Positions 48,323-59,982 of a stretch of 64,000 nucleotides of DNA are shown in pieces. The position numbers and the translations under genes were made by a program. This stretch comes from Phyllostachys edulis. Lineage: Eukaryota > Streptophyta > Magnoliopsida > Poales > Poaceae. Below the pieces are notes generated by a model. That model saw nothing but the letters and a program-made list of their open reading frames with translations. It made no database searches and had not been told where the DNA came from. The stretch's first letter is position 1, and each line of letters begins with the position of its first letter. The stretch is taken from assembly GCA_036346405.1 (NCBI GenBank), contig CM070566.1, forward strand, positions 10,574,355 through 10,638,354, read 5' to 3'.

Positions 48323-48967
48323 GAGTTCTACTCAACAAGTAACTCATCTCGGCCGGATATCTGAGACCTCACAAGGCCCTGCCACACCACCGATCGACCC
48401 TTTGACGACTGACGATGTGAATTGACACGCAAGTGTGTGTGCAACCATAACCCTAGCTAGTTGTAGAGTTGCAAATTGTGAAATGTAAGTGCAACTATAA
48501 TTTGGATAGTAACAATAGTACTTGAAAGCTTGGAGGAATAGATTGAATTGCCACACCGAACGAGGGAATGACCCGCATGACCGGGTGGGCACCGAAGCAT
48601 TTTGATTGACGAGTGCTTAGGCACCTCGACCTAATCACCATGTTAGGATAGTCTCATATCAGTTTTGGAAAGAAAAGGAGCACAACTTATAAATGTGGAG
48701 TACTCCACCAACACGTTAACCTTTTGGAAGAAAGATGGCCCAAGTACGATCCAAAGGCACATGCGAAAGCGTCATTAATTATGCGAACACACCGAATTGG
48801 GCGCGTGTGTTCCCACTCCCAGAAATAATGACCCGCATTAATACTTGTAGCACTCATCAACAAGTGCAAAGTCAAGAACAGCTATACCAACCAAGTATGG
48901 GGAAATGTAATTAACCAAGTGTGTACACGCACGTGACATCCATTTAAACAAGTAACTATGTTAATAT

Positions 48968-49140
48968 TGTTGGGTCGATCGAGGGGGTCAATATGAGCTT
49001 CTTGAACCCCAACCCCCCTAAACTTTAGATTCTTCTTCTCGAATAGCTATGGAAGCTATCAAGATTAGAAGCAAGCGGATATCAAATCAAATAAACCAAA
49101 ACAGGATGAGCAACCAAAGATCAGAAGCTCTCAACATCGG
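48968..49140 (-). mobile_element. LTR terminus fragment, copia-type
   Basis: TGTTGGGTCGATCGAGGGGGTCAATATGAG and the following TCGAATAGCTATGGAAGCTAT resemble the start of the solo LTR at 5819 (its TAGCTATGGGAGCTATGAAAAT). The other end cannot be located. Confidence 0.5.
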
Positions 49141-49795
49141 TTATATAGGCGGGCGCTCGTCTCATTCTACTCCCATCAGGATTTTTCCCAACGCCCGGTG
49201 TACGTTGACAACTGTCAGGAAACTAATTGTCAGGAGGTCTTTAAAAAATAAATTCCCTAGAAATTCCAAAAAGACAACATCTAACCTTTAATTTGGTGAC
49301 TCTAATTTTAAAGGCTCAGATTTGATAGTTGGTTTAGAGATATAAGAATTAGAAATAATTATAAAAAAAGAGAGGAAAAAGCATGCATCCAATCCTTAAT
49401 TTGGTGGACCCTAATTTTAAAGGTTTAAATTTGATAGCTGGCTTAGAGGTATATTAAATTTAAAAATAAAAAAAATATAGCACTACCTATAATTCAAAAG
49501 CTGAGAATGTGTAAATTTGCTAGCTCCCAATCCTATCTTTCAATTGGGGGAGAAAGATATAGAATAAACCGTGCTAATTAAATATAAAACCAAATATCCA
49601 AAATATATTTTATTTGCAAACAGGAATTTCATCCTTCGGAATTCGCAAAAAAATTAATTCTATACGCTATACTAATTTCTGAAGGGACTCCCTTTTTCCG
49701 TCACATCTTAGCAGCTACTGTCTGCGATCAAATGGGCAAGTATTTTAAGCTCAAGTCTTGTACATCGGTCGTTTGATTGCCAGAATAACCCCGCG

Positions 49796-49800
<5 letters not shown>
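49141..49800. other. AT-rich spacer with a short direct repeat
   Basis: CTTTAATTTGGTGACTCTAA and CTTAATTTGGTGGACCCTAA copies (49286 and 49400) each precede TTTTAAAGG(C/T)T. No gene is seen. Confidence 0.55.

Positions 49801-49888
<88 letters not shown>
49801..49888. repeat. (AT)n microsatellite, about 43 units
   Basis: Uninterrupted AT from 49803 to 49887. Confidence 0.98.
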
Positions 49889-49891
<3 letters not shown>

Positions 49892-50099
49892 CCAAATCGA
49901 TATACACTAGCTATTACTGTAGATTTGTACTAACTCATCTCTCTATCTATTAATAAGTGTACGTAGCTTGTGATTCTTCTCGCTCACAATGAATAAGACA
50001 CGTCTAGTGTTTAATTTTAGCGCTCCTAGTATCTAATAGTTTAGCTCACGTACTTAGGTGTAGTAGACTTGTTCAACAGGACATGACTTGCTAGGCCAC

Positions 50100-50444
50100 G
50101 CATCAGACAAATTCAAGGCTCTGGAGCTCTTTTGAGATGCTATTTCCTAAGTTGACTACTTTGCCATCGTGAAAGGCTCTGGAGCTCTTTGCGATGCTAT
50201 TTCCCAAGTTGACTCCTTTACCATCGTTGTAATTAATTTCCCGTGAAAGTAACTGTTTCCAGATCGGATGGGACATTTTTCCTTGACAAGTTTTCCTGAA
50301 GCTTCTCGGCTAAGGTTTTTAATGAGACAATTCGTACAGTACAATAGAACATGTTTTATATACTCTTTCTTTAAATTTTTTTCACTGGGTTTTTATGGAG
50401 TTTTGACGAGCATAAAACATGACGGATGAGTACCCAAGGGGGAG
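50100..50444 (+). mobile_element. Copia 3' untranslated region with polypurine tract
   Basis: Text such as TAAGGTTTTTAATGAGACAA and GGGTTTTTATGGAGTTTTGACGAG, followed by CCCAAGGGGGAG, is the usual 3' end of plant copia elements just before the LTR. A 60-bp stretch (AAGGCTCTGGAGCTCTTT...) is duplicated at 50117 and 50172. No RT or RNase H is left upstream. Confidence 0.6.
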
Positions 50445-50696
50445 TGTTAAGAAACCGAGCCTAGGCCAGCAGTCCTGGCCCACGATAGCCTCCTCATCCA
50501 TCCAGTAGCCTATAAAAAGGAGGGAGGACTCCAACCATTATACTACTGTTTACAGAAGAGTAGTAAAGAGAAGCCAGAAGTCTTTTCATATCTCTGTGTT
50601 CAATCTACTATTATGTTCTTGTATTGTTCTTACGATTCTGAGTTTGTCTACGAGGTAATCGCTCGGACTGGACTTGCCAGCAACGGTTCCTCAATA
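50445..50696 (+). mobile_element. Copia LTR, 252 bp
   Basis: It starts TGTTAAGAAACCGAGCC directly after the polypurine tract, has a TATA box (CTATAAAAAGGAGG at 50511), and ends about 50696 (CAATA, probably from CAACA). CGTTATTAGCTCGA follows, a variant of the CGTTATCAGCACGA priming region of several plant copia families. Confidence 0.75.
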
Positions 50697-52290
50697 CGTT
50701 ATTAGCTCGATCGACTCTCCTCGGAACGAAAGGTAACCGTCGAAAAACAACGCTCGTAGATCGAATCGTTTTCTAGATTGCTTTCAATTCCGCAATTGTG
50801 GCTTTCTAGATTGCTTTATCCTACGCTGCAAATCCGCTCTAATCTACCGCGAGCCGACTTGAAGTCGCCGGCCAATGCCGCTTGATAGATTGCATGAAAG
50901 AGTAAATGATGATTACACTGTAGATTGCAAATATGTTCTAATCTACCGCGAGCCGACTTGAAGTCACCGGTCAAGCCGATCGGTAATTGCATGAACAATA
51001 CACGAAATTTTGTTTTTCCTTTGCACATGACAATTAGCCTGAAGCCGCAACGTGTCAAGCCGACTCGAGCTGCATACGGCCTAAAGCCCGCCGACCAACG
51101 AGCATGAAGCCTCAGACGCACAAGACGCACCGCCCAAGCTCGCTCGACCTAAACGCCGTGTGCAACCTCAGACGTCTGGTGCGCTATGCCGCACTCAAGA
51201 TCATCGTTGGAGATCATCGGGTTGTCACAGTATCCATGTTCGCTAGGCGAGCATACGAACGATACAGAAGAGTTCCGGAAGGGATTAGACGGAATCGTTC
51301 TAGATTGAATGAAGATCAATCTGGGTTTTAAACGATTCCCACGGTAGATCAATTGACGATACTCATACATGATCTATCTACAATGGTTTCGATCTCAGAT
51401 TGGAATAAGAAAAGCAAGCGTAACATACAACAAGATGGCGACCAAGACGCACACGCCGCCGGCCAAAGATGGTCGCGACGCCATACACGCCGCCCTAGAA
51501 GGCCACACGCCGTGTTGCCATTGCCTCCCGCACAAGCGCCGTGCCGCCGAAGTCGCGCGTCACACCATCAATGCCGGGCCGGCGCCGCTGCTCTAGATTG
51601 AATGAAGATCAATCTGGTTTTAAACGATTCCCACCAGAGATCAATTGACGATACTCATACATGATCTATCTACAATGGTTTCGATCTCAGATTGAATAAG
51701 AAAAGCAAGCGAGTAACATACACCAAGATAGCGATCAAGACGCAGACACGCCACGGCCCAAAGATGGTGCTGACGCCATGCCGCCGGCCTAGAAGGCCAC
51801 ACGCCGTGTTGCCATTGCCTCCCGCACAAGCGCCAGGTCTCGCCGAAGTCGCAAGGCGTTGCACCTCCTACCATGTCGTTGTCGTGCTTGTGCGTGCCTC
51901 GTGGCTCGCCTCGGGCGCGTTAGCCACCCTGTGCAAAGACCCGCCCGCCACATGCCCACCACACCACGCAGTACCGCTACTCCCACATGAAGCACGCAGC
52001 CGCCGCACCAGCCCGCCTTGAGCCATCAGACGGCCTCACGCCGCACGCGGCTTGCAACCGCCCTCGACCGCCGTGTAGGCACCGGCCACGCCGTACACTG
52101 TCAGACGGCTTCCGCGACGCGCCACTGAGCGCGCGCCGCCATCGCTTGTGGCGCCATTGGTTGCGCTCGCTTCCACCACGCCGCGTCATCGCGCCTTACC
52201 GTGCCTGCGTGCGTGCCCACTTAACCGCCCACAGGGCTCTCGTGTTATAGCACCTTGTCACGCACGTGTGTACCACCACAAAGGGAAACA
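50697..52290 (+). mobile_element. Copia 5' leader and decayed gag-side sequence with duplications
   Basis: Starts at the priming region. Contains a direct repeat (50828-50872 against 50936-50981, CTAATCTACCGCGAGCCGAC) and a larger one of about 290 bp (51299-51550 against 51592-51835, sharing GATTGAATGAAGATCAATCTGG and GGTTTCGATCTCAGATTG). A short frame at 51435 (MATKTHTPPAKDGRDA) may be gag-derived. No conserved domain is left. Confidence 0.55.
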
Positions 52291-53755
52291 TGTAACATCC
52301 CAAGGTTTTGTTACTATTTCAAAATTAATAAAATATTATTTTATTGATTTTAGTTTTAAAAGAGTTTTATTGTTTTTTCAAATTCCTTTAAAATAAAAAA
52401 ATAAAAATAAACTATGTGCAAAATAAAAACCAACTTTAAGTTGGAAGTAATTTTAATTATTTCAAAGCTAATCTATTTTTTTCAGGCCTTTTCAAAGTTT
52501 TCAAAATAAAAATCACCATTTGATTTTCCCTAATTCGTTAAAGCTTAAATTTGAAATTTCAGAAGATAAAAACAATTTAAACGAGTTAATCAGACTTCAA
52601 TTAAATCAAAACTTGGTTTATTTGCATTTCTTGGACTTTATTGGTTTCAAAGTCAAAAAGAGTGCATTAAGTATTTTCTTGGATTTTCCGGATTTTAAAA
52701 AGGGCTTTCCTTTTTGCCCAATACTCAAAAAAGAATAATTTATTCAGAAAATTCAAAAGCTAAACTATAGTTATAAATAATTTTATTAAGTTCCAAATAA
52801 TTCAAGGAATTTTTGTGTATTTTTCTAGAATTTTTGGACCTAATTAACTATTTTGTAAAAAGCCTTTTCAATTTCTTGAATTATTTTATTCAAAAATCTA
52901 ATTAAATCCCTCCTATTCCTTTCGGCCAAATTCCTCGGCCCATTCCTATTTCCCTCATGCGCTTCCGCGCTCATGGCCCAACAACCAAGACCCTTCACCC
53001 GCCGTCTCAGGTGCTGCACCGTCCTCCTCGTGGACCGTCTGATTGAAATCGGGACGGCCCCATCCGCGACCGCAAGGCATCTCCTCGCCCTCGACGACGC
53101 GGCGGGCCTCCGCCAAAGATGACGCCTACGCCGCTATCCCCTCGGTCTCTTCCGCCCGTTGGCACCCTATGCCGCCGTGCGTCATTGCGCCTCCCCCGTC
53201 GCGTCGCCCTCACTCATCCCCGCTCCCCATTTCAACGCACATTCAATGCCGCGTTCTCCGCCGCCACCATCGCCCTTTTTCGCTTCCACTGCTCCTAACG
53301 CTCCGATGTCCTGTCGCTCTGCCTTGAGCTTTCCCCGCACTCGCCTGAAACCGCCACTCTCCTCCTCCCCGCTGCCTATAAAAGCGCGCATCGGATACCC
53401 CATCCTCTCCTCTGTCTTTCCCCTCTCCTCCCCTTCTCTGTCTCGTCCTCGCCCGCTCCAGATTTACGGCCGAAGCTCCACGACCGAAGCTCTCGCCACC
53501 GTCACCCACGCCACGCGGCACCGCCTGTCGCGGCGCGCACCTAAGCTTCGCCATGATCCACCTAGAGCCCACTGAGCACCGTCTCCACCACTGCGTGCCG
53601 CTTTGGTTCGCCTCGATTCACCGCCCCTCTTCACGCAGCCGCCACCCATCAGACTCGCCACTTGACGGCGCCGGCGTGCTTGCTGCAAATGAGCGCCACC
53701 GTCGTCGTTGCCGATGTGGCTCCACCTCATCGTTGACGTGGTGCCACCTCGCTGC
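52291..53755 (+). mobile_element. Diverged relative of the 3.3-kb LTR, 5' part only
   Basis: Starts TGTAACATCCCAAGG like the LTRs at 26427 and 30501, keeps their AT-rich then GC-rich plan (AAAATTTTTG/CTAGAATTTTTGG, CGGCCCATTCC, CTATAAAAGCGCG TATA box near 53376), and stops at GTGGTGCCACCTCGCTGC, where the copia LTR at 53756 is inserted. Confidence 0.82.
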
Positions 53756-54292
53756 TGTTGGAAATATGCTCTAGAGGCAATCATAGAGATGATTATATTT
53801 TATTATGTTCATAATATTGGATAATATGTTATCTTGTTCCCAGAATAATAACGTTAATATTTATTATCAAGTATGTGACTTGATTGTGAAACTCTACATT
53901 TCTGCGATGATTTTTCTTAAACAATCTCGGTCGGAAACATACGAGGACACATATGAATAGACTAGCATATATATTGGTTGATGACTATGTTTCACAGTCA
54001 TGGATATGGAGATATCAAACTAATAATATGGACACATGTTAGAGAACATGATGTTGGATAAGACCCACCTTGAGACACTATTGAGATTGTTATGATTGTA
54101 GGTGTCATTAGTTGGTCTCAAGCAATGATGATGTATAATCCTTAGACCGAGATCAAGATGGTTTCCTACATATGTAATAGCACTCATAGGGGTTGCCAAC
54201 GCGTCAGAATTAGGTAGTTATAAAGGTAGCTTTGGGTATGCTATGAAACATGTAGAGGAATGTGATCGGCCTGGGATATGGATTTGCCCTCC
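53756..54292 (+). mobile_element. Left LTR of a copia element, truncated
   Basis: TGTTGGAAATATGCTCTAGAGGCAATC, the classic grass copia LTR start. Collinear with 59983-60518 until GATTTGCCCTCC, where CACTACTAC follows. Confidence 0.88.
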
Positions 54293-54545
54293 CACTACTA
54301 CAAGAAGTTACATCACGCATTTGGAATCGTCATCACGAACATTTGCTTTCGAACCGCCTTTGTTTGTTGGTCTGTGATAACAGATATTATCACGAGACGG
54401 TAAAAACCGCTCGTGATATGAAATATCATAGGCGGTTTTACTAAAAACCGCTCAGGAAGGTTAGTATCACGCATAGTTTGGACTAAAACCGCTCGTGATC
54501 CGAGAATATCACGAGCGGTTCTAAATAAAAACCGCTCGAGATGTG
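54293..54545 (+). mobile_element. CACTA terminus inserted in the copia LTR
   Basis: CACTACTACAAGAAG at 54293 followed by (T)ATCACGAGCGG(T)T subterminal repeats in both orientations. The element breaks off at about 54545; no partner end is seen. Confidence 0.75.
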
Positions 54546-55420
54546 GTTTAGAATCTTTGAATCTAAGTGTTATCCAGGTGGATATTTTCAAAGATGTTAA
54601 TACTTTGAGAGAATCTCAATTCTGGAAGAATATACGGAAAGTGAAAAGAATTGATTCAATTGGGATGCTCGAATTCAAATTGGGAAGAATTGTAATATAT
54701 CCTTCTAGAGAGATATTTAGGTTAGGAATTACCCGTTGAAGAATCAATTCAACAAACCTTTAGTATTTGTTAGTTCTCAGATATTAACATGAATAACGGT
54801 TGTTCTGAGGATAGGTGGGAGATGGATTGTCTCAGAAACTTTGGTGAAGAGAAGAGAATTCAAAGGAATTCGCTAAAGAATTGTATCATGGACATTGACT
54901 TGAATAAGGATTTTGATAAAGTTGTTTGGAGTTGGAGAAATCAGGATTGGTGGGACTGCAGAGGACATTGATCATATACTGTTTTCTTGTGTTTTAGCCA
55001 AGTGATTTGATGTTGTGTGAAGGAGGTGCAGAGTTAGAAGCGCATTCCAAATTTCTTAGATGATTTTCAAATTAAATGGTGAAAAGGAGAGGGGCTAGTA
55101 ATATAAGGATTGTTTTGATTAGTCTTGTAACACTGGTTTGGATTCCCTGGAAATATAGAAGCAGGATGACGATTGAGAAGAGTTTTCCTAGGCAACCTAT
55201 GGATAAGACTTTCAAATTATGTCCTGATTGCAGAATTGGTGTGTTCTTGTCCATGGATTGATCCTAATAACTTGGATTGTTTCCTCACTACTTTTGAAGG
55301 CGGGCTAAGATCATAGCTCTAACCAATCTACGCTTTTATCGTAGTCTCAGAACTTCTTTGTGGTTGAAAAACTATGGTTTGATCCTTGTCCTGAAAGCTA
55401 GTGTTCCTAGCGTGCTACAT
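54546..55420 (+). pseudogene. LINE (non-LTR) reverse transcriptase 3' part, decayed
   Basis: Fragments in order: FWKNIRKVKRI (54620 area), LNKDFDKVVWSWRNQDWW (54895-54955), DHILFSCVLAK, and WIPWKYRSRMTIEKSFPRQPMDKTFKL (about 55140-55220). These match the zinc-binding region that follows the RT in plant LINEs. There are many stops and frame shifts. Confidence 0.7.
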
Positions 55421-55679
55421 TTTCGGATTTTCTTGTAGCACTTAGGTGCGAGGTGCGTAGATTCGGATTAAAAAAAATGAAATTATGTTCATAGTATATT
55501 GGACCATGTTGGATTTTAGAACATGAAGATACCAGAGTGTATAGGTCCAAATTACCAAGCTAGTTATCAATAGATTCATGAAGTATTCCATGCCACCTAG
55601 CTCAGATAATGCACATGCAAGCCTTTGTAGCACCTAACCAATTTAAACCCACCCCTACAAGACCTAACCTACGAAGATC

Positions 55680-55872
55680 CTCCAGTGAAAACTTCAGTGA
55701 TAGAAGACCAAAAGCTTCAGAACCAAACCATTCGTTCATACACAGATCGGTGGAGGAATCATTCCTTTGGTAGAGCCACCTGAGAAAACGACGGAGAACT
55801 ACGCAAAGCCTATCGCGACCTACTTGAGGGAGATCTCAATTTCGGGGACGAAATTTCTCCAAGGGGGGAGGA
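55680..55872 (+). pseudogene. Gypsy pol C-terminus and polypurine tract
   Basis: Frames give IDRWRNHSFGRATWEN and ELRKAYRDLL followed by EGDLNFGDEI, the chromodomain-side end of gypsy integrase in its usual wording, then CCAAGGGGGGAGGA, the polypurine tract. All upstream pol is missing. Confidence 0.72.
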
Positions 55873-58800
55873 TGTGAGAACCCGCATAATTAAACCAAGC
55901 TTATCAACAATAATCATGTAATTAACATAAGTAAAAATTTCATTAAATTAATTTCAAGCATAATCTCAGTAATCATTTAATTATGTAATTAACTCAATGA
56001 ACTTGGGAATTTTGCAATCATCGGTTCATTTCATCACAGTTTTACAACAGTCCAATTACAAAATCAAATTAAAAATATTACAATCCAATGCTTAATTCAG
56101 AATTAATAGTACAACTCTTTTACAAACACTAATTACAAGAATTAAGTAATTTACAGCTGAAAGTGCTTGCATTCAATTCGTCGAAGCTTCCTTGCCATCT
56201 CATCCAACCACCCTTTGCTTTTCCTGTCTTTCAACCAAAAGCTCAAGGAGTTGTTAGTAAAACCAAAAGCAGTAGTACTAGCTAGAGTAGAGGAGAAGGA
56301 TTGCCGCCAAGATACCAAGTTCAAGGGTCTTCCATACTAACCTAGGTTAGCGGTGTCCTCGATCGCCAAGATAACCCGACCAACCAAAGTTAGCTCAAGA
56401 CCGTGTGGTAACCAAGATATCCAAAACCAAGCTAAGCTAGTAGGCAACCATTACTTCTGAGAGTTTCATCATTCGGCGTCGTGAGAGCCAACACCCACCT
56501 TATTTCATTTGCCTCAACCACATTAGAATCCAACAATGCATTCCCATTCATTTCCGCCTCTGCTCAAAACATCATCTAGCAAACCGAATCCAACACCCAC
56601 AATATATTTCCGATCAATTGAAAGCCCACAGTGGTAGCCACATTACCATTTGTGCCCATATTTAGCTCATATGCATCACAGTGGAGAGCAGCCAAGAATA
56701 GGAGGTAATAGGAATTAGGGTAAATAGGGTTATGGTAAATAGGAATAGGAAGGCCGTAAAAACGAAAATTACCACAAATGAGGATGAGATCAACCTCAGC
56801 CAAGGATAAGACCAATCACAGCACCATCCCAATCCCCATTCTCAGTATCTTAGCCACAAGAGGAGGGAGAGCACAGGCAGGAGATAACCCAGCCGAAGGC
56901 AGCCCCAATCCATTCCCCCACATAAGCCACATTCCATTCACAAACCCCCTCTGCCATTCCCCAAGGTCAAGGCAACCAGGCATCAAGGCAGCAAAGAGGA
57001 AGAGCCCAGCATCCACACCACCACCACCTGCAAGCCCCAAACCGCAGGGGAGAAGAAGGGAGAGCACCAGTACAGGGCCAGCGCTGCAACCCTCTTTCCC
57101 CCATCTCAGAACCCAACCAGAGGTAATCTCAGTTCACCCCAGTTTGCTGCACAGCCACATCATTCACAATATCACTAGTTCTCAGTAGCATCATCAAGGA
57201 GCCCTCAGATCATCACCATCACAGAGCAGTAGAGGGGAGGAAGTAGAGGAATGGATGTAGGGGAGGTAATACCTCAGTGCAAACCGACCGAACCACCACC
57301 ACCATCATGCATATGCATCCACCAATCTCTAAAACAACACAAGTAAATCTGAATCAAACCAAAGCTTGAAAATCATGAGTAGCAGATTAGGGTGGAGAGG
57401 TAGGGAACCGGGCTCAGCTGGGGAGCCAGAGGGGAGCCGAGGCGCCAGCGGCCATGGGCCGGCCGGCGGTGAGCAGCGGGCCGGGAGGCGCGGGGCCCGA
57501 GGCGGCGCGTAGAGGCGCGTGAGTGCCGGCACTGGCCCCAGGCCGCGCCGGACTAGAGGGAGAGGAGATCACCGGCGACGGCGTAGGGCGGAGCCAGCAG
57601 GGGAGGGGGCCGAGCAGCAGCGGCGTAGCGGCAGCACCGGGCCGGAGGGAGAGAGGAAACGGCGCCTCAGGGAGGCGGCGCAGCGGCGGCGGCGGCGCCA
57701 CACCGCTCCAGGCCAACCGGGAAGAGAAGAAGCTGAGGGAGAGAAGGTGCCGGAGGGGGAGCGCAGGGCCGAGCAGCGTGGAGGAGCCAGGAGGCGGGTT
57801 GCCTGAGAGGAGCCGTGGGGGAGGCATCGGCTTCATGGAGGAGTAGAGAGGGAGTTTGAGGAAGAAGGAGCTAGGATTTGGGGTCTTCAAGAGGGGGTCG
57901 GCCGAATAAATGTGTGTGGGTGTAGTTGGCCGGTTGAAGAAGATTAGGGAAATAGGGGGTAGATTGGGAAGAGAAGAGTTGGGTTAGAGATTTAGGTTTA
58001 AAATGCTAGCTTTTGGGTGTAATTGTGGTAGATCAATAATCTTGACTCGCTAAAAATTATTTAGCTAAATTAGATTAATTAAGTTCATTAACTTGCGTTT
58101 ATTTAGAAAGTTGAAGTTTTGCTTCCGCGTTTTACTAAAATCAAATAGAGGTAAATACGCAAATAAAACTTGTTAGACTTACTAAAATACGATTGTGTGT
58201 AGCTTTTCTCGTAGCTCATTAGATCGTGTGTATCATCGATACTAACTCTAAAACAGCATGCCGAACGACAAGGCGGGGAGTGCTAACGTGACGATAGTCG
58301 AAAAGGGTTTGTTAACAAAAATCCACTAATAAAAAGAATCATTTAACTAATATACATTTAGTAGCACCAAAATGTCACTAAGTATTTATTTTATTATTTA
58401 TTATCCGTTCTGGTCGCATAATTGCGTGAGCATTTGTTTTACGAGGCGAGAGTTGAATCGGATTTTATCGACAAAGGATCTTTTCTACTCGTTTCAAGGC
58501 AAGCTACTCTCTTGTTCATTAATATAGCTATATTAAATGTGAGCAAGATACTTTATTCTATTGTATATGTATTGCATCAAAACTATTTCTCAAAAACTCA
58601 AATCAAATAAATGAGATGAAAATGAGAAAGATAAGAAAGATGAAAGAAAAGACGAAAATTAACTAATGAGAAACGAGATGAAAGCAGTAGTATTAATATG
58701 GTTGGTAAAGGGTGCTGGGGTAAGGATGAGAGAGGCAAGAGGTGGGACCCTTTACTTATGGTTATAATATAAGGACAAACAAAACTTTACTCGATCGAGA

Positions 58801-59808
58801 CCAGAATTAATACCAACCATTTTCCCGTTTTTGCTGACAAGAAAATGCTACGTTGTTATGTGATTTCGCTCTCCACACCGGTATGTAATATGTGTGAGTG
58901 TGGTGTAAGAAGAGGTGCTATAGCACTAAGTGGAGTGTTGAGTGCGAAGGGATGAATCGCCCAACCAACATTATCGAACTTCGGTGGAGGGTAGGTGCAC
59001 TCAGACACCGACGGAAGGTAATGGGTGGAGAAAAATATTCACGAACTCGAAAACGCTACAGATTCAAACCGAAATCACATCAAAGGAAATGCGGTGGACC
59101 CAGTTTAAAGAGGGTTCAGGGTAGCTGTGGGTAAAGTAGTACAAGCTTGCGCAGTGCTATATAAAATCATGAATTCATGCCAGTCTCCTGGATTGGAGTT
59201 TACGGGAACCACTGGGGGTCTATTTTCTCTCCGAGTAATCAAGTAGTCTTTTCAGAATAAAATATGCAACCTAATGTTTTAATGTCTATTTTCGTAATAA
59301 GAGAAGAGGTAAGAATGTTGCTAAGGACTAAAAGTTAGAATCATCATTTGCATTTTAGCTATTAATGCTTCTTCGAGTACACTATAGTACTCACTCTTGC
59401 TATCTTTCCTTGCTTAGACCCTAGTTTCACGGGAGCAATCCCAGTAGGAGGAGGGTTTTGCAAGCAGAGATGAGGCTCACAGGTGATGAGGGCGATATGT
59501 TGTGAGCAAGGCGAGATGGACTTCCCTTTTGACTCGTGGGACGAGTAGATTGCTAGAGAAACCTAGCAGGCAAATGCGGGAAGTGTATTCCTGTTTGTGT
59601 AATTAAATAATTGTATTCAAAACCCTAGTCTTGTGTGGCTACTGTTGTAATAAAGAGCAGTTTCTATTTTATTGTTCTATTGCATTAACTCTGGTAAATG
59701 GCTTACTATTCGTTGGAGCAAGAGTTCTCTCGGGCAAACGAATAGTAATCCGTATGCTTAAGTGTGATTACCTCCGGGTAATGACACGGGCGCTAGATAT
59801 ACTCAAAG
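55873..59808 (+). mobile_element. Gypsy LTR, about 3.9 kb
   Basis: TGTGAGAACCCGCATAATTA starts right after the polypurine tract. The segment holds a GC-rich block (57380-57850) in which the open frames on both strands are composition effects, then AT-rich text and an end resembling other rice gypsy LTRs (CTCCGGGTAATGACACGGGC, then ATACTCA about 59808). The right boundary is inferred from where copia coding sequence resumes. Confidence 0.6.
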
Positions 59809-59982
59809 TTATCATCTCATTCTAATTGGTGAATAGAGGAGATGTTAAGATATGCAAAGTTCATACGGATTTGAATATTGTCGATCCGCTGACAAAGCCT
59901 CTCACTGACCAAAGCATGAGGCACACACAAGAGCTATTGGTATTAGATACCTAAATGATTGACTCTAGTGCAAGTAGGAGAT
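59809..59982 (+). pseudogene. Copia RNase H C-terminus
   Basis: The frame reads YHLI, then NRGDVKICKVHTDLNIVDPL, TKPLTDQ and a tail, the standard end of the copia polyprotein. It is followed by GTGCAAGTAGGAGATC, the copia polypurine tract. The rest of pol is lost or displaced by the gypsy insertion. Confidence 0.85.

Larger units (their letters stand above)
46676..48967. other. Spacer, no established gene
   Basis: AT-rich sequence with a microsatellite at 47776. The only frame of note (47948-48322) is listed separately. No repeat family is recognised. Confidence 0.5.

Noticed and set aside
49801..49888. Possible replication origin or matrix attachment site at the AT run
   Set aside because: A plain dinucleotide microsatellite; nothing else supports a special role.
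57414..57890. 158-residue minus-strand frame
   Set aside because: Lies inside the gypsy LTR in a GC-rich block with opposing open frames and no motif.
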